NCBI GenBank assembly: GCA_035610835.1
Contig: CM069457.1
Coordinates: 38,218,553 to 38,282,552, forward strand
Direction: 5' to 3'
DNA length: 64,000 bases
Source: Ophiura sarsii
Lineage: Eukaryota; Echinodermata; Ophiuroidea; Amphilepidida; Ophiuridae
Of the stretch, positions 1-11,672 are shown piece after piece (within the stretch, counting starts at the first letter, position 1; the number at the start of each line of letters is the position of its first letter). Below the pieces are notes generated by a model that saw only the letters and a list, made by a program, of their open reading frames with translations, had not been told where the DNA came from and searched no databases. The position numbers and the translations under genes were made by a program.

Positions 1-351
1 TAGTAATTTTATGTTGGGTTTGTTTATCGTTCCCCATAATATTTGTGAATCCACGGACAAGATACCTTTAATTTGAATGATTGTCTAAATTCAATAATTT
101 GAATGCAGTTCAACTTTTACTTGTTCATGGTCAGCGTTGCGTAAATTGAATTATTGAGACCCTATAGCCTCATTGTTACACAAATAATCTGGGAAAGGCC
201 AATTGTGCCATTATGAAAAGAGTCGATCGTTTCGTCATTGAATCGATATTCTGATTTCCCATGTTTAGGCGTATATGATTGTACGGTCATGTGCATGTAC
301 CAACATATTATCTGTTTTTTCATGTTTGCTTCGTTGAAATAGACCCAGTCA

Positions 352-393
<42 letters not shown>

Positions 394-1267
394 ACCGCGC
401 CATTTTGCGATATTTTGCGAAAACGATCGTGGTTATCACGTGATACGTATCGTTGAAAAATAATTTACACTGTTTTAACGAAATGCACTGTGGGATTGTG
501 TTACCAGCCTAAAATCAAAGAGGTCGCAAACCCGGTCGCAAACTTGCTTTTAATTGAACCTAGCTACAACAAGCCAAAGTGACATCTCTGAATGTATAAA
601 TAAAGTGTGCAAAGGAGAAATTGTTGGGCACACTGGTAAAATGGTTTTACAACAAGTTTTGCTATCATTAATCAAACTGAACTCAAGTTAAATCACTTAT
701 TTATCGAGCAATAATATATAATTGTTTACGCATTTTAATTGTTTAGATACAAAGTTAAATAAATCAAGGAGACATTTATGATAGATAAATAAATAAAAAG
801 AAAACTATAAACGCATGGGCGGCCTTTAAAATTGATAAACATTGACATAACAATGATGTTACATTAATCCACCATCAAGTTTAAAAAATAGAAAAATAAA
901 AGGATAACAAGGAATATTCGAAAATCGAACCCGTGATTTCCGATTGCCAACGACATGGCCAACCTATGCACGCCACAGAGATCCACGACTATAATTGTGA
1001 TAGTTTTATTATTTAACCATATCCATTTATTTATAACGAACGGATTTTTATTGTGCCATTTTTGCCAAATGTGTGTGTTTCTCTCGCACAAAATGTGTTT
1101 GTAATGTGATTTTACTCCTTATTTTTAAAAGAACGGTACATTTTTGTGACATTTTCGAGAAAAAAAATGGCGTAATTTATACGGTCAACGCCAGCAGTGG
1201 TGTCCGTGTGGGCAAGCATACAGATGATGCCGGCAGGCTAAGCAAATCCAGCATATAAAACAAAAGT

Positions 1268-1346
1268 GCTCCTAATGGGGCTAGAACCTACAACCTTTCG
1301 CTCCCAATGTCGACGTTCTATCCACTACACTAACCGTGCTAATTGA
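1268..1346 (-). repeat. tRNA-derived sequence inside the hAT-type element
   Basis: The minus strand shows an A-box-like stretch (GGTTAGTGTAGTGGATAG) and a B-box-like stretch (GGTTCTAGCCCC) at tRNA spacing. It closely resembles the sequence at 57728-57800. The cloverleaf is imperfect, so I read it as a SINE or decayed tRNA copy. Confidence 0.5.
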
Positions 1347-1659
1347 GAAAAAATCTTTGCAAATAATGTATTTATATCATGGGTCATGGGTTAATGCACT
1401 GTGTTAAATTATACATTCCCGGCCGCCACTCTGTTCAAAGGCACAAAAAAGTGGATTTTTTTATACTTTTTTTGCAATTCTGAGGTGTGTGGATCGTGTT
1501 TTTTTATTAAATTGGTTAGATATCCGTCCATTTTAGAACATGTTAACATCGCGTCTATTTTCTAACAATATTAATAAATATTATATTTTTAAGTATTATG
1601 TTATTGTTGTTTTTAACGTAGCTTTAGTTGATGTTTTATGTATTTTGTTTTGATTATAC

Positions 1660-1712
1660 CTGTTTGTTTGGTGATATCAATAAAACACTTTGAACTTTGA
1701 ACTTTGAACATC
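1660..1712 (+). repeat. Non-LTR retrotransposon 3' tail
   Basis: AATAAAACACTTTGAACTTT followed by tandem TTTGAAC units is the kind of short-repeat tail left by CR1/L2-like or SINE insertions. No coding part remains. Confidence 0.4.
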
Positions 1713-2399
1713 TGAAATTTAAAGTGCATCCACACACCCGGGAAAGTATGATGCCAAGGGCATATATTTTGCACGTAAATCCAATACAAAGGTTCAGAAA
1801 ATCGACCAAAATATGACGTCATGACCATTGCTTCGGGACAAAATGGCGCGGTACCCCCCCCAGTCAGATGCCAACGGTTGAGTGAGTCTATTGTATACGA
1901 CGCAATTTTGTTTTCCCTTGAAAAAAGGATGTCGATCTTGTGCAATTCAATATGCCAAAATGTCAGCCTTATACAATGCCAACATCAAGGCATTTAAATG
2001 TGGTTCAACGCCATGTGACTAGGGGATTTTTACTAAGGGGAGCAATAAAATATTATTCCATTATTTTGATATGCTTTTAAGCTTAAAAGTCATGTTTGCA
2101 GGGACCGTGCTTCTTCTTGAAAATGCCATTTTCTGAAGAAGATGTTTTGTCATTACTGAAAAAATAAGGTATATTTCCTGTGGCCCTGACCCCTGTCTCA
2201 TTAAAAGCTTTAAATTAATAACCTTTTATATCATCGATGTATTGCTCTTTATATTTAATCCAAAACTAGCTTGCAGCGACACCGTTTTCACATGTAAAAT
2301 ACAATTTAGAAACTGGGTTCAATTTGGCTAAAATGTCGTCGAATACTTAATAGTTTACTACTAGTTCATTATGTAGAGAACACATACACACGTCATTGA

Positions 2400-2480
2400 G
2401 TAGTTATGGCCTAGCGGTTACGACTATGGACTAGTAATCTAATGGATTCTCCCCTCCTTGGTTCGAATCCTGATGAATAC
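2400..2480 (+). repeat. tRNA-Ser-like SINE head
   Basis: An A box (TGGCCTAGCGGTTA), an anticodon-arm-like stretch (TATGGACTAGTAATCTAAT) and a B box (GGTTCGAATCC) occur in order, with a long variable region typical of tRNA-Ser. The acceptor ends do not pair, and the following sequence has no tRNA end, so this is a tRNA-derived repeat and not a gene. Confidence 0.5.
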
Positions 2481-3253
2481 CTTTTGTTAGAAAAACGGTT
2501 AAGTCTCTGTGTGTTGGAAAATCGCGTATATTTTTACTGTAGGTAAATAAAAGTCGTGGCCTTGACCCCTGTCCAAAAATGTATTACAAATAAACATATT
2601 TTTGATTAAGTGTAATACGTTAGGAACATTTCTTGTGCACAAAGTTTTTGCTACGACGTCTAAAAATCATCAAAATTATGATATTTACGATCGCATTGAA
2701 AATGCATCTTTATCGACTCCAAAAAAGTAACAAAAATCATGTTTTTTGTGAAATCGGAAATAATGTCCTAAATAAATAGGACTTCCCCTTCAAAATGAGC
2801 CTAAGATGATCACAATTGATGGAAGCAATCCGTCACAATCGCGGGCCGGGGCGAACAAAATAGACGGTATTTTCATGCCTTGACTTCTGACTACAAACAG
2901 ATCAGATGGGAAATAAGAATCGATTCAACGACGTCTGACTTCTTTCAATAACAATTGGCCTGATAGATTATTGCGTGAATAACTATGGTGTAACAATGGG
3001 CGGGGTATTGTAATAATTCAATAAACGCAACGCTAAGCATGTATTAAACCTATACATGTACATATATATGTACATGCACCCCCATGAAGTGATAGTACAT
3101 TAGTACATTCAAATTAAACCTCATTGAATCTATAAGAATATCATTCTATTAAATAAAACGAAAAGTATCTTGGATCAAAATAATATTATGATTGAACGAT
3201 ATTAAAATAATCTCTACATTTACTAAATATAATAGTAACGGGAAAAACAAAAC

Positions 3254-3325
3254 ATTCTCCGTGGGATTCGAACCCACGGTCTTTAGATTATAAATCTGAC
3301 GCTCTACCGAGTACGCTAACGGAGC
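3254..3325 (-). tRNA. tRNA-like sequence, anticodon UAU by position (possible pseudogene)
   Basis: On the minus strand: acceptor start GCTCCGT, D arm TAGCGTACTCGGTAGAGC, anticodon loop TTTATAA (TAT at the anticodon position), and T arm GTGGGTTCGAATCCCAC. The body resembles tRNA-Lys, but with TAT. Two bases seem to be missing before the 3' acceptor half, one anticodon-stem pair is C-A, and one D-stem pair is G-A. It may be a decayed or retroposed copy. Confidence 0.5.
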
Positions 3326-3902
3326 ACTGAATGACAATAGTTGAACAGACACAAATTCAAATGATAGTTAAACACTAACCTATAAATAGGAAGTTAAAAT
3401 GCTTTATATTTTATACATTATATGTATTTAACATAGGGTTCTCGCCCAATAAATGATTTAATGTTATTTCAGATTATAATCGTGGTTTCATTCAAATGAA
3501 TAGAATGACTTTTCGAAACATTTCTAGACATGAATTTTGTTCGTACATTTTGCTGTTTGTAGCCAATCTTTCGGTACGCGACCTTTCAACATTACATCAT
3601 GGGGTTTATATGATGTATACGCGGATCTCGGGTATGTAGCGAGTAATTTGAGATTCGGAAGTGCCTTTAAGATTAAACTTTTAAAAGACGTTTTGATCGC
3701 GAGATGGCGCCCTGTATATCAGAGATAAAAACCAGATAAAAACGTGCCAAATGCTGGTTATATACGGTACACGTAAAAGCATCTAAGCATTGGATGTCAT
3801 CTCTTCAGCATAAATATTCGATGTACCACCCCCAAAGTTAACTCTATTCACTATACACAACAATAGTGTAACCTTTAATCAGGAGATGCCACTTTCACTG
3901 AC

Positions 3903-5277
3903 TACGAGGGGCAGTCAATAAATAATGAAAGTGATCATGGTATGAGATGCGTGAGTGATTCTATTGAGGTGATAATGTGATCAATACAAAGTATGAACCT
4001 TTGTCTTTCACACAATACAGTTTTGGATTTTTAAGTGTGAACTATGACGTCATAGCATTGTCTCAAAGTAAGTACACTTGGGACACTGCTAAATCAGTTA
4101 TTTGGCGGGAAATTTGAATTGTTTTTATGAAACACGTGGTAAGAAGATTGCATAACATGACATCAAAAGCAGGTAAATCCTGATTTTTTTCCGCATAAAT
4201 ATGATACAAAAGACAATAACTTTAATCCCTGTGTAATTTGGAATGGGTAGTATAAGAGGAAAAAGTAAGGAGAAGCAATTGAATAAAAGGTATACAAATA
4301 TCAGTATTTCAAATAGCTAATTTTCATTGAAAAATGCCCAGTCAGTGAATCACTAATATTGCGGAAAATCAAACAATTTAGGAAAAATTCAAGCAATTAA
4401 CCAGTTTGGAAGATTCCATATGATAGTTAACTAATTATCTGAACTTATTCGCATGAAACATGCAGAAAAAATGCGCATGCGCAGACGGCAGATAATTTTG
4501 AAACGGACCCAAAATGGCTAAAATCATGAAATTTACCAGATAAAAGCTTACTGTGCCTTCAAATTCTAATCAGAAATAATGAAAAATGCTTAAATCAATG
4601 TGTAAAAATATTGTTATAGTCAAAATGAAGATATACATGAATGTATCAATCAAAGATGGCTGCCACAACGTCTCTTATTTCTGTTATCTTTAGAGCTACT
4701 AGATATGTATTGTGAAGTAATCGTCATATAATTTCAATGGTTTGAGGAAATTTTATGAACAGCTCCTTTTGAAATCCCCACTATTATTGCTTTACATCCC
4801 ACAACAATTTATTAAATTATAATCCCTCCATTGTTCTTTATCCTTTGTTGTTTTCTAAGGTATATTATTGCGGATTTTGCTAAATAAAAGCGTATTTGAG
4901 ATGGTCCCTTCTTGTTCGTATTAAGGCATTCAGATCTAAAAAAGAGTGTCAAACAGAGATAAGTGTGTATTCTAACTATGTGCCAAGTGTTATCTGTTTT
5001 TATGCTCGCATTGCCGAGATATACGCAAATGTATCAATCAACCCATATTCAACATATTACATATCCAGCCAAATAATTGACAGATTTCAGTCAGTGTCTG
5101 AAACCTATTGTGTTTATGTTAATGACGTTACATAACCAAAGGTATCTAACAATCCAAAAGTGTATTGTTTGAAAGACAAAGGTTCATACTTTGTATTGAT
5201 CACATTATCCCCTCAATAGAATCACTCATGCATCCCATACCATGATCACTTTCATTATTTATTGACTGCCCCTCGTA
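3903..5277. mobile_element. Mariner-like nonautonomous element with ~127-bp inverted ends
   Basis: The left end TACGAGGGGCAGTCAATAAA is repeated inverted at the right end (TTTATTGACTGCCCCTCGTA), and the match continues for about 127 bases with few differences. The TA at each edge suits a Tc1/mariner-type insertion. The 1.1-kb interior has no transposase frame. Confidence 0.75.
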
Positions 5278-5738
5278 TTTTTGGTAATTTTATCAAGTGT
5301 AAGTTAACACTTTATAAGCATGATAAGGCTCTCCAGAGAAGGTGATTTCTTGAATTGAAACATCTTTAAAAACAATTTATTTGGAATCAAAACACCCCCT
5401 TATATGGTTGTCTGATAGTACATGGAAGTAGACATATTAAAAGCACAATTATAACAATTGACAAAAGTCAACTACTGCAATCATGGCAATAGTGGCATAA
5501 TGTTACATTTGGCCTATTCATTGAGTGGGTTGTCTCCGAAGTTGTCTCCAGTATACAAAACACATCGATGGAAATAGTGGTTTTATGATTTGCTCTATCA
5601 AACCATTTATAAACATTTATCTCTCTTGCACATCGGATAAGATTAGAATACCCTATACCGTTAAATTCCACACTAATAATTGTACAACGTTTGGTACACG
5701 GTGGCTAGAGTAGAGCATTTGGTATGAACAACGTTTTT

Positions 5739-6096
5739 ATAGATGAGGTGACCGTTGTTTACATCAGTAGTGTTTACAAATTGATTAGCGCCTGGTCTAA
5801 AGACATGCTAGAGGTATTAGTCCATGACTACTGCATACATACTATTCGAAAGCAAAACACACATCACTGAGCGCCAATTTTAAAAGCACATGCCCTTATG
5901 GTGCGTACGCATACTGCAGGGCAACCAGATTTAGTACCTGGTCTCTCATTGTGCTTAGGGATGCAGACCATGACTACTGCACTATTACACCGTAAGCATT
6001 GTAAGTAATGATCAATCAAGTGTGAATTAAAGCACATTCCCTATAGGTGCGCACGCATACTGCCGGGCATTACGTCACCGGTCACACCATCTATAG
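5739..6096. mobile_element. MITE with TATAGATGAGGTGAC ends and internal tandem repeat
   Basis: The left end TATAGATGAGGTGAC is mirrored at the right by GTCACACCATCTATA. Inside, a unit of about 148 bases occurs twice (for example CATGACTACTGCA near 5822 and 5970, and CGCATACTGC near 5909 and 6055). Confidence 0.6.
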
Positions 6097-6265
6097 TGTT
6101 ATGTGTTGTCAGTAGTCACCCGGCCGCCTTTAACATACACAATTGTCATATAAGACTACCGTAGTATACTTCAGCTTCATGTCATATAGCCATATCTATA
6201 CACAATAAGTTAGAGTGACACACTAAATAGTAATACTTCCTAGTTCATTTTGGGTGCAGATCTCA

Positions 6266-6402
6266 ACACTTTCCATGCGGTTAGTTTTACCAACTAGACC
6301 TACAAAACAGATTTTTCAGAAACTTTCAAAGTGTTATCTCGAGACTTACTAGACTAATACTAGGCATGTTTGTACTTACTTTAATGCATTCCTTATGGAG
6401 AT
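6266..6402 (-). mobile_element. Partial TTAA-family MITE
   Basis: Matches the 3' half of the TTAACACTTTCCACGCGG family in reverse, including CAACACTTTCCATGCGG and GGCATGTTTGTACTTA. Truncated on one side. Confidence 0.6.
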
Positions 6403-6537
6403 TCTAAATGGTGATGACATTCAATGATTATGATATTCTATAATTATGATTATTTGAAACAATTTTCTTATTAAAGGAGCCCTACCATATTTACGAATTA
6501 GTGTTACACGATAAGAAATCACAATCGTTTTCTTTTT

Positions 6538-6878
6538 ATAGATGAGGTGACATTTGTTGACATTTAGGACGCCCTCTGTTGGTTTGAGACAAAACACACC
6601 GGGCAAGAGTTCCTATAGTTTACATAGGCCAGATCAGGTTTTCTAACTAGATTGTGGTGTTACAGCAAATTGTTATCAAAACTGTCTTTAAACTTGCTTA
6701 GGAATGCTATAAGCTATCGCATTTCACAAAAAAACCTAAAACTAAATGAGTTTTACAATTCATTAGAAAGAAATTTCATGTTGTCTTCATTAACTTTACT
6801 GTATATTCTGCCTGGAGGGAAACAACAGAGGGTGTCCCATTTGTAAATACATGACATCATAGGTCACCTCATCTATAC
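6538..6878. mobile_element. Second MITE with TATAGATGAGGTGAC ends
   Basis: TATAGATGAGGTGACATTTG on the left pairs with AGGTCACCTCATCTATA on the right. About 340 bases. Same family as the element at 5739-6096 by its ends, but with a different interior. Confidence 0.65.
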
Positions 6879-7141
6879 GATTCTACTTTAACACTGTCAC
6901 ATTACGAAAATGTATTGATTGTTCTGATTTTCTTGGTGAAACACAACTTATGCATTAACAAATTTAACTCGCACACGACGGTAGGTCTACTAATCATATT
7001 TACATATTTGGTCATACTGTTCTACTCTCTTTTCAATCATTACAAATGAAGACTACCGATTCACAGTTTAATTTGACACAACATTAAAAATTTCCAAAAG
7101 TGCCGAGTATAACTACAAATCAAATATATCCTGGAAAGACT

Positions 7142-7564
7142 TTAAAGGGGCTGGCTGTCAACGTGGAAAATATGATGATCAAGCGCTGTAACTTTTGAAC
7201 TATTAATTTGAAGTATATAAAAGTATACCTTGTTGGCACCTTTTGGTCAACATTTTTAAAACTAAACATTTTTGCGTCAAAACTAAACACGTCCCTAGGG
7301 AAGTGTCTTTAGAGTATGTTGGTGTAATTCCAGCATTTCTCTTAACCAAAACTGAATTTGATACGTTTGACGCAAACGGTGAGCCAAAAAGGTGATTTTA
7401 TGGTCACAATTGAAAATACCTAGAATTTTTGGTGAAATTTGATACCGTAAATGGATTCTCCGTCTCATTTTCTTTCCAAAAAATGTTTCCTACAATACAT
7501 TACATTAATTCAAAAGTTAGAGCGCTTGCTAAATGTCATGTTTTTAGGGTTGACACCCCCTTAA
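7142..7564. mobile_element. Foldback element, AAGCGCTGTAACTTTTGAAC family, copy 1
   Basis: The left end TTAAAGGGGCTGGCTGTCAA and the right end GGGTTGACACCCCCTTAA are imperfect inverted copies, and arms containing AAGCGCTGTAACTTTTGAAC / CAAAAGTTAGAGCGCTT also pair. A second copy is at 19771-20180. Confidence 0.65.
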
Positions 7565-7733
7565 ATATTCTCCCTTGTCAAAATGCGTAACATATTTATA
7601 CGATGAGGAGGCGGGTGCAATTCGACATTTTCATCTCATTCTTCGAATTATGTACTTTCCACGTTCAATTGTTTCTGATTGTATGGTAATTAACCACTAC
7701 AGTTTAGTTACTTTTCGGTGACCCATGCCCGAG

Positions 7734-8050
7734 TATACACCTATCAGTTGTAAGACGCACTCTGCGACCCCCGGGAGTGGTGCGTCACTTTACCGAGGTG
7801 CGTCAACTTTTCATGTACCATGACGCAGCCTGTGTCAAAAAAACGACGGACCATTGCCATCCAAATACGCACCCTCAGTCAACTATCAGCCCATTCGCAC
7901 CCATGTAAAGTGACGGACCTTTACGCACCCTCCGTCATTTTTTTGACGGACCAAAGGCTGCCACTGACGTACCCTCCGTCAAGAATTATTGGTAAACGAC
8001 GCACCCACGACGCACCTCTCCCGGGGGTCGTACAACTGATAGGTGTATTA
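7734..8050. mobile_element. MITE with CACCTATCAGTTGTA ends
   Basis: TATACACCTATCAGTTGTAA on the left matches the inverse of TACAACTGATAGGTGTATTA on the right, and CGACCCCCGGGAG also mirrors CTCCCGGGGGTCG. The interior has many GACGCACC/GGTGCGTC direct and inverted copies. Confidence 0.75.
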
Positions 8051-8051
8051 A

Positions 8052-8590
8052 TATACACAGTTCAACCAAAAATAATGTCCCCTAGATTATGCCTGATATT
8101 TTTAAAATGAGTTACTCCATCGAAACAAGTTTTGGCATACATAATTAACGTGTGCACAGCAACACCAGAACGACAACTACGCAGGTGTTGTAATGCGTGA
8201 ATGAGCACACATTGAGTGAAAGAATACCTCAATTCAAAAGTTGCTAAATGATGTATTGAAGGAGGTGGTTGAGCAGCTTGAACCAGGATCTTTGCTTGAA
8301 CACCGCATTTTCACCTTTTGATTTTTTTTCTTCCTCCAGTCAATGTGTGCTCATTCAAGCAGCACAACAATTGTACGGTGTTGAAGCAAAGACCCTGGTT
8401 CAAGTTGCTTATCTATCCTCCTTCAATACATCATTTGGCAACCTTTGAATTCAGGTATTCTTCCACTCAATGTGTGCTCATTCAAGCATTACAACACCTG
8501 TGTGCCAAAACTTGTTTAGATGGAGTACACTCATTTCAAAAATATCAGGCATAATCTAACGGGGGACTTATTTTTGTTGAACTGTGTATA
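8052..8590. mobile_element. Long foldback with ~250-bp arms
   Basis: TATACACAGTTCAACCAAAA at the left edge matches in inverse TTTTTGTTGAACTGTGTATA at the right edge, and pairing continues through ATGCCTGATATTT, AACAAGTTTTGG and GTTGAAGCAAAGACCCTGG-type segments to a centre near 8320. It abuts the preceding MITE. The two open frames in it read through the arms. Confidence 0.75.
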
Positions 8591-9600
8591 AGTAAATGGG
8601 CGGTAACCATGTTGAATGATACGATTACGCACTCGCCAATTAAAGGGGTACTCAGAGATGTTAACGACTTATTTGTTTATAAAATTTACTTCAATATTTA
8701 AAGATAATCATTATAATTGGCCATTATTGTTGTTTCTCCTCACAAAAAAGCAGCAAAACTTGATTTGATTAAAACAATGTTTAAATATGTTGAAATATCA
8801 TCGCTATTTATTGATTTAAAACAAAAAACGCCCCCTTATGTAATTTGAATCGAAAAGAAAAATAGCGTAAGCGTGTTTAAAATAAAATATGTCCGAGCCG
8901 GGGATGGAATATTTTTAAACGACGTTTTACTGCACAAAGACGGCTGAATTTTCTAAATTCTTACAGCTATAAGTTTGTGTATGTAATACTATTGTAAAAA
9001 TGTAGAAATCCCGGTTTTTATCCTAATTGAAGGCACAGCCTTTAACACATCTCTTAGAATCCCTTTAAGCACCTGGGTTTCCCCTTATCACGTACAACAA
9101 CGATCGGTACTGACGAGACGACGATCGGATTTCGTGCAAACAATTATACACGATGTTCTATAGCATTGATTTAAAAAGAAGACATAATTTCAGATACATA
9201 TATTCGGGATCTTTTATCAGTTGAGCACTTTCTGGCTATCTCTGAGCTTAGAACGATTCTGGAAATGGTTGGAAAAAACACCATGGATTATACATTTAAT
9301 GCAATACATGGGTTGTGTGATCTAACTTATTTCCCACCATCCTGTCGTCTGACGTTTGCCTTATCGGTATGACACTCTTCCGGAATGTCTATATTTCTGA
9401 ATTTTTAATTTAAGATATCTACATGTTTAAGGGGTCATTCCTGGATGGAATTTTTAAATTTAACTTCAACGATTTAAATCATCGGGTTGGCACGAGTCGT
9501 TGACCATGATATGGCACCCTCTTTACGTGTATGGGTAAACAATAAAACATCGATATCACGTAAAAGAAAAGCAAGGCGGATAAAGCAGCAGTAAGTATGC

Positions 9601-9607
9601 TTGCTAA

Positions 9608-9643
<36 letters not shown>
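9601..9643 (+). repeat. G homopolymer tract
   Basis: A run of about 35 G bases follows GCTTGCTAA. Similar tracts occur at 354-392, 31789-31811, 59810-59833 and 61096-61114. Exact length is uncertain because homopolymers are assembly-prone. Confidence 0.85.
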
Positions 9644-9648
<5 letters not shown>

Positions 9649-9649
9649 C

Positions 9650-9990
9650 TGACTCTTGTGTATGTTTGTGATTCATTCCCTGTGTCATTTATAATTGCTT
9701 TTTACATTTTTTATATGTTACCCACAGTGCAATATTAGCTATATTTAGGCGGCTTAGCAATTTTGCAATATTGCGCAGTGCAATATTAGCGACTTAGCAT
9801 GTACAACCTTTAATTATCTATGTATTTTTGATACCTTTTAATCTCTTTTAGCATTTTTAACTTTCAATTTTGTTGTTATCTTTGTATTCATTTCTATGTG
9901 CAATTTGATGTTTTTATACCATTGTAATAACCATGTAATTCATCCTTTAGCTGCGATTTGGTGACAATAAACTATAACTAACTATAACTA
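9650..9990 (+). repeat. Non-LTR retrotransposon 3' fragment
   Basis: The stretch ends GACAATAAACTATAACTA plus a further ACTATAACTA unit, a short-repeat tail typical of CR1/L2-like elements. It contains no reverse transcriptase frame. Confidence 0.45.
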
Positions 9991-10429
9991 CACTCGGCAA
10001 AAGAAGTTCTTGGACACTTAAATTAAATTAATATTTAATAGAATATATATAATTATATATATGATTATATATATATAATTGTATATCAAAATAAGCAGAA
10101 AGTAATCCTCTAACAGCTTAACATGGAATTTAGACATGATCACTCATGCATGGCAGATCCCATTCACTTGACAATGGCAAGAAGATTGGATAATCCCTCC
10201 ATTCAAATGACTGTAAATGCTCATTTCTTGCAATTTCCTTTTACGCACCTTACCATTGCTTAATGAATGTGCTCAGCCATGCATGAATGCGTACATCTTA
10301 ATTTCATATAGACATGATAGAGAATTATTGTCTGCTTATTTTGACATGCAATTGTTTAATTTATATTAAATATTTATGCGAAATATTTGAACTTCAATGA
10401 GTGTCAAGGAACTTCTTTTGACGAGTGTA
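9989..10429. mobile_element. Tc1/mariner-type MITE at the 3' end of the gene
   Basis: TACACTCGGCAAAAGAAGTT on the left mirrors AACTTCTTTTGACGAGTGTA on the right, with a TA edge at both ends. About 440 bases, AT-rich interior. It sits 156 bases downstream of the polycystin stop codon and may lie in its 3' UTR; the only ATTAAA-like minus-strand signals I saw nearby are inside it. Confidence 0.75.
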
Positions 10430-10584
10430 TATGCTTATATGCCTCGGCTCGCTTTCGTAAAGCGATATTGATGTTTACTCCACCAACGGCAGCTCAAAGC
10501 TTATGAGGTTATTTTACGACGCATGATTTGTACGTGTGTTTTGTGTTAATTTCATAGTGTATGAGTGAAGGCTATTGACAGTGT

Positions 10585-11672
10585 TCATATTTCTTTTAAG
10601 GGGCCTAGGTTGTACGCGCGGCGTGCATGCCACCTCATTTGCAGCTTCCGCTCCGCTACGGTTAGTCCGCGTTTCTTACGATTGGAAATCAATCTATCAA
10701 TACACGCATCCATTTTATCGATCTTTAGCGATATCTGTTTCAGATTGTTAATGCACTCCTTCGACTGTTTATCTTTGGTTTCAATCGGTTTTTCGACCTC
10801 GACCTCAGCGTCAACTTCTGATGTTCGGTTAATTTCAGTTGTTTTCCCCTTTGCGGACTTAGTGCTCTTGATACCGATAAGTGATTTAAAACGCGCCATG
10901 ATGAAATCCACAATTTCGTATTCGTTAGATTGGGCTTTGATCTCCTTTTTAACGTGTCGAAAACTATCGATAATGATGGTGACTAGATAGTTCATGATAA
11001 TGTACATCATTGTGCTCATGTAGAGGAAAAAGAATATCGGGCCGGATATTTTCTCGGTTCTCAGAATGGCGGGAAACGAGAACCGCCCTAGAAGAGCGCG
11101 TAACAGTGTTTCCATACTGTAAACGATATCCGCAAAATCGTACAGTTTGCTGCCGAATAATAGGTAAAAAGCGAGCGAGTAGGCGAAAAAAATAAAGGTG
11201 AACAATATCGAAAAGTGAAACAGATCCCAGCGGACGTTGTGAATGGTACTCGCTAACATATGCATGCGTTGATTGAACCGGAAGAGTTTCAAGAATTTTA
11301 AAGACGCTAAGAAAAGGACGCCACCAAACATGTAGTTGAACACGTCATTTAAGTAGGTAACGTACCGCAGATTGATGTACGTGTTTCCGCCGCTTTCTGT
11401 AAAAAGAGACAGTAAATCCAACGTCACCAGGTATCGATAGATATATGACGTAATAGCTCCAATCGAAAATCCTATGATGAATAGCTCGATATAGTTCCAA
11501 ACCTTGTAGAGGTACTTCCTTCTTTCTATCCGGATGGTGTTCAGTTCCTTGACGACGAAGAACAGGATGAATAAAAAGAAGACCAACTCGCAGACGATTC
11601 GAAAAACACTGAAAGAGCTGGTGTAGTTGATTAATTTGATGACGTCAACTCGATGATAAGGATATCCAGCAC
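10585..11672 (-). CDS. Exon 37: channel core helices 7-11 and C-terminal tail
   Basis: Residues 2780-3141, the terminal exon. Helices: SVFRIVCELVFFLFILFFVV; YIELFIIGFSIGAITSYIY; YMFGGVLFLASLKFLKLFRF (S4-like, with K, K, R); FHFSILFTFIFFAYSLAFYL; and GPIFFFLYMSTMMYIIMNYL. The pore loop reads LLRALLGRFSFPAI, with L-G-R where polycystin-2 channels carry L-G-D. The tail holds a short heptad-like segment (CINNLKQISLKIDKMDACID) and ends in a basic stretch before TGA at 10587-10585. Acceptor tgtctttgtcag. Confidence 0.96.

Larger units (their letters stand above)
346..1868. mobile_element. Probable hAT-type nonautonomous element with G-tract end
   Basis: The 8-base sequence CAGTCAGA occurs directly outside both ends (346-353 and 1861-1868), the length of a hAT target-site duplication. 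The inner ends are inverted: G tract then GGTACCGCGCCATTTTG on the left (to about 407), and CAAAATGGCGCGGTACC then a C7 run on the right (about 1839-1860). The left G tract has grown to 39 bases. No transposase frame is present; the interior carries a tRNA-like sequence and a retrotransposon tail. Confidence 0.7.
1..10584. other. Gene-free 3' flank rich in transposons
   Basis: I read both strands and found no open frame with a recognisable domain, codon-like composition or linked splice sites. Frames longer than 60 codons here fall in repeats or AT-rich spacer. The individual repeats are listed separately. Stretches 1-345, 1869-2395, 3360-3900, 5278-5738 and 8591-9600 hold nothing I can name. 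The 3' UTR of the polycystin gene starts at 10584 and runs towards lower coordinates; I see no AATAAA on the minus strand between 10584 and 10430. Confidence 0.6.

Noticed and set aside
7820..8554. Plus-strand frames of 96 and 78 codons
   Set aside because: They read the arms of two adjoining inverted-repeat elements.
10565..10990. 141-codon plus-strand frame opposite the last exon
   Set aside because: It is the antisense shadow of the polycystin C-terminal exon, whose minus-strand frame has full family similarity.
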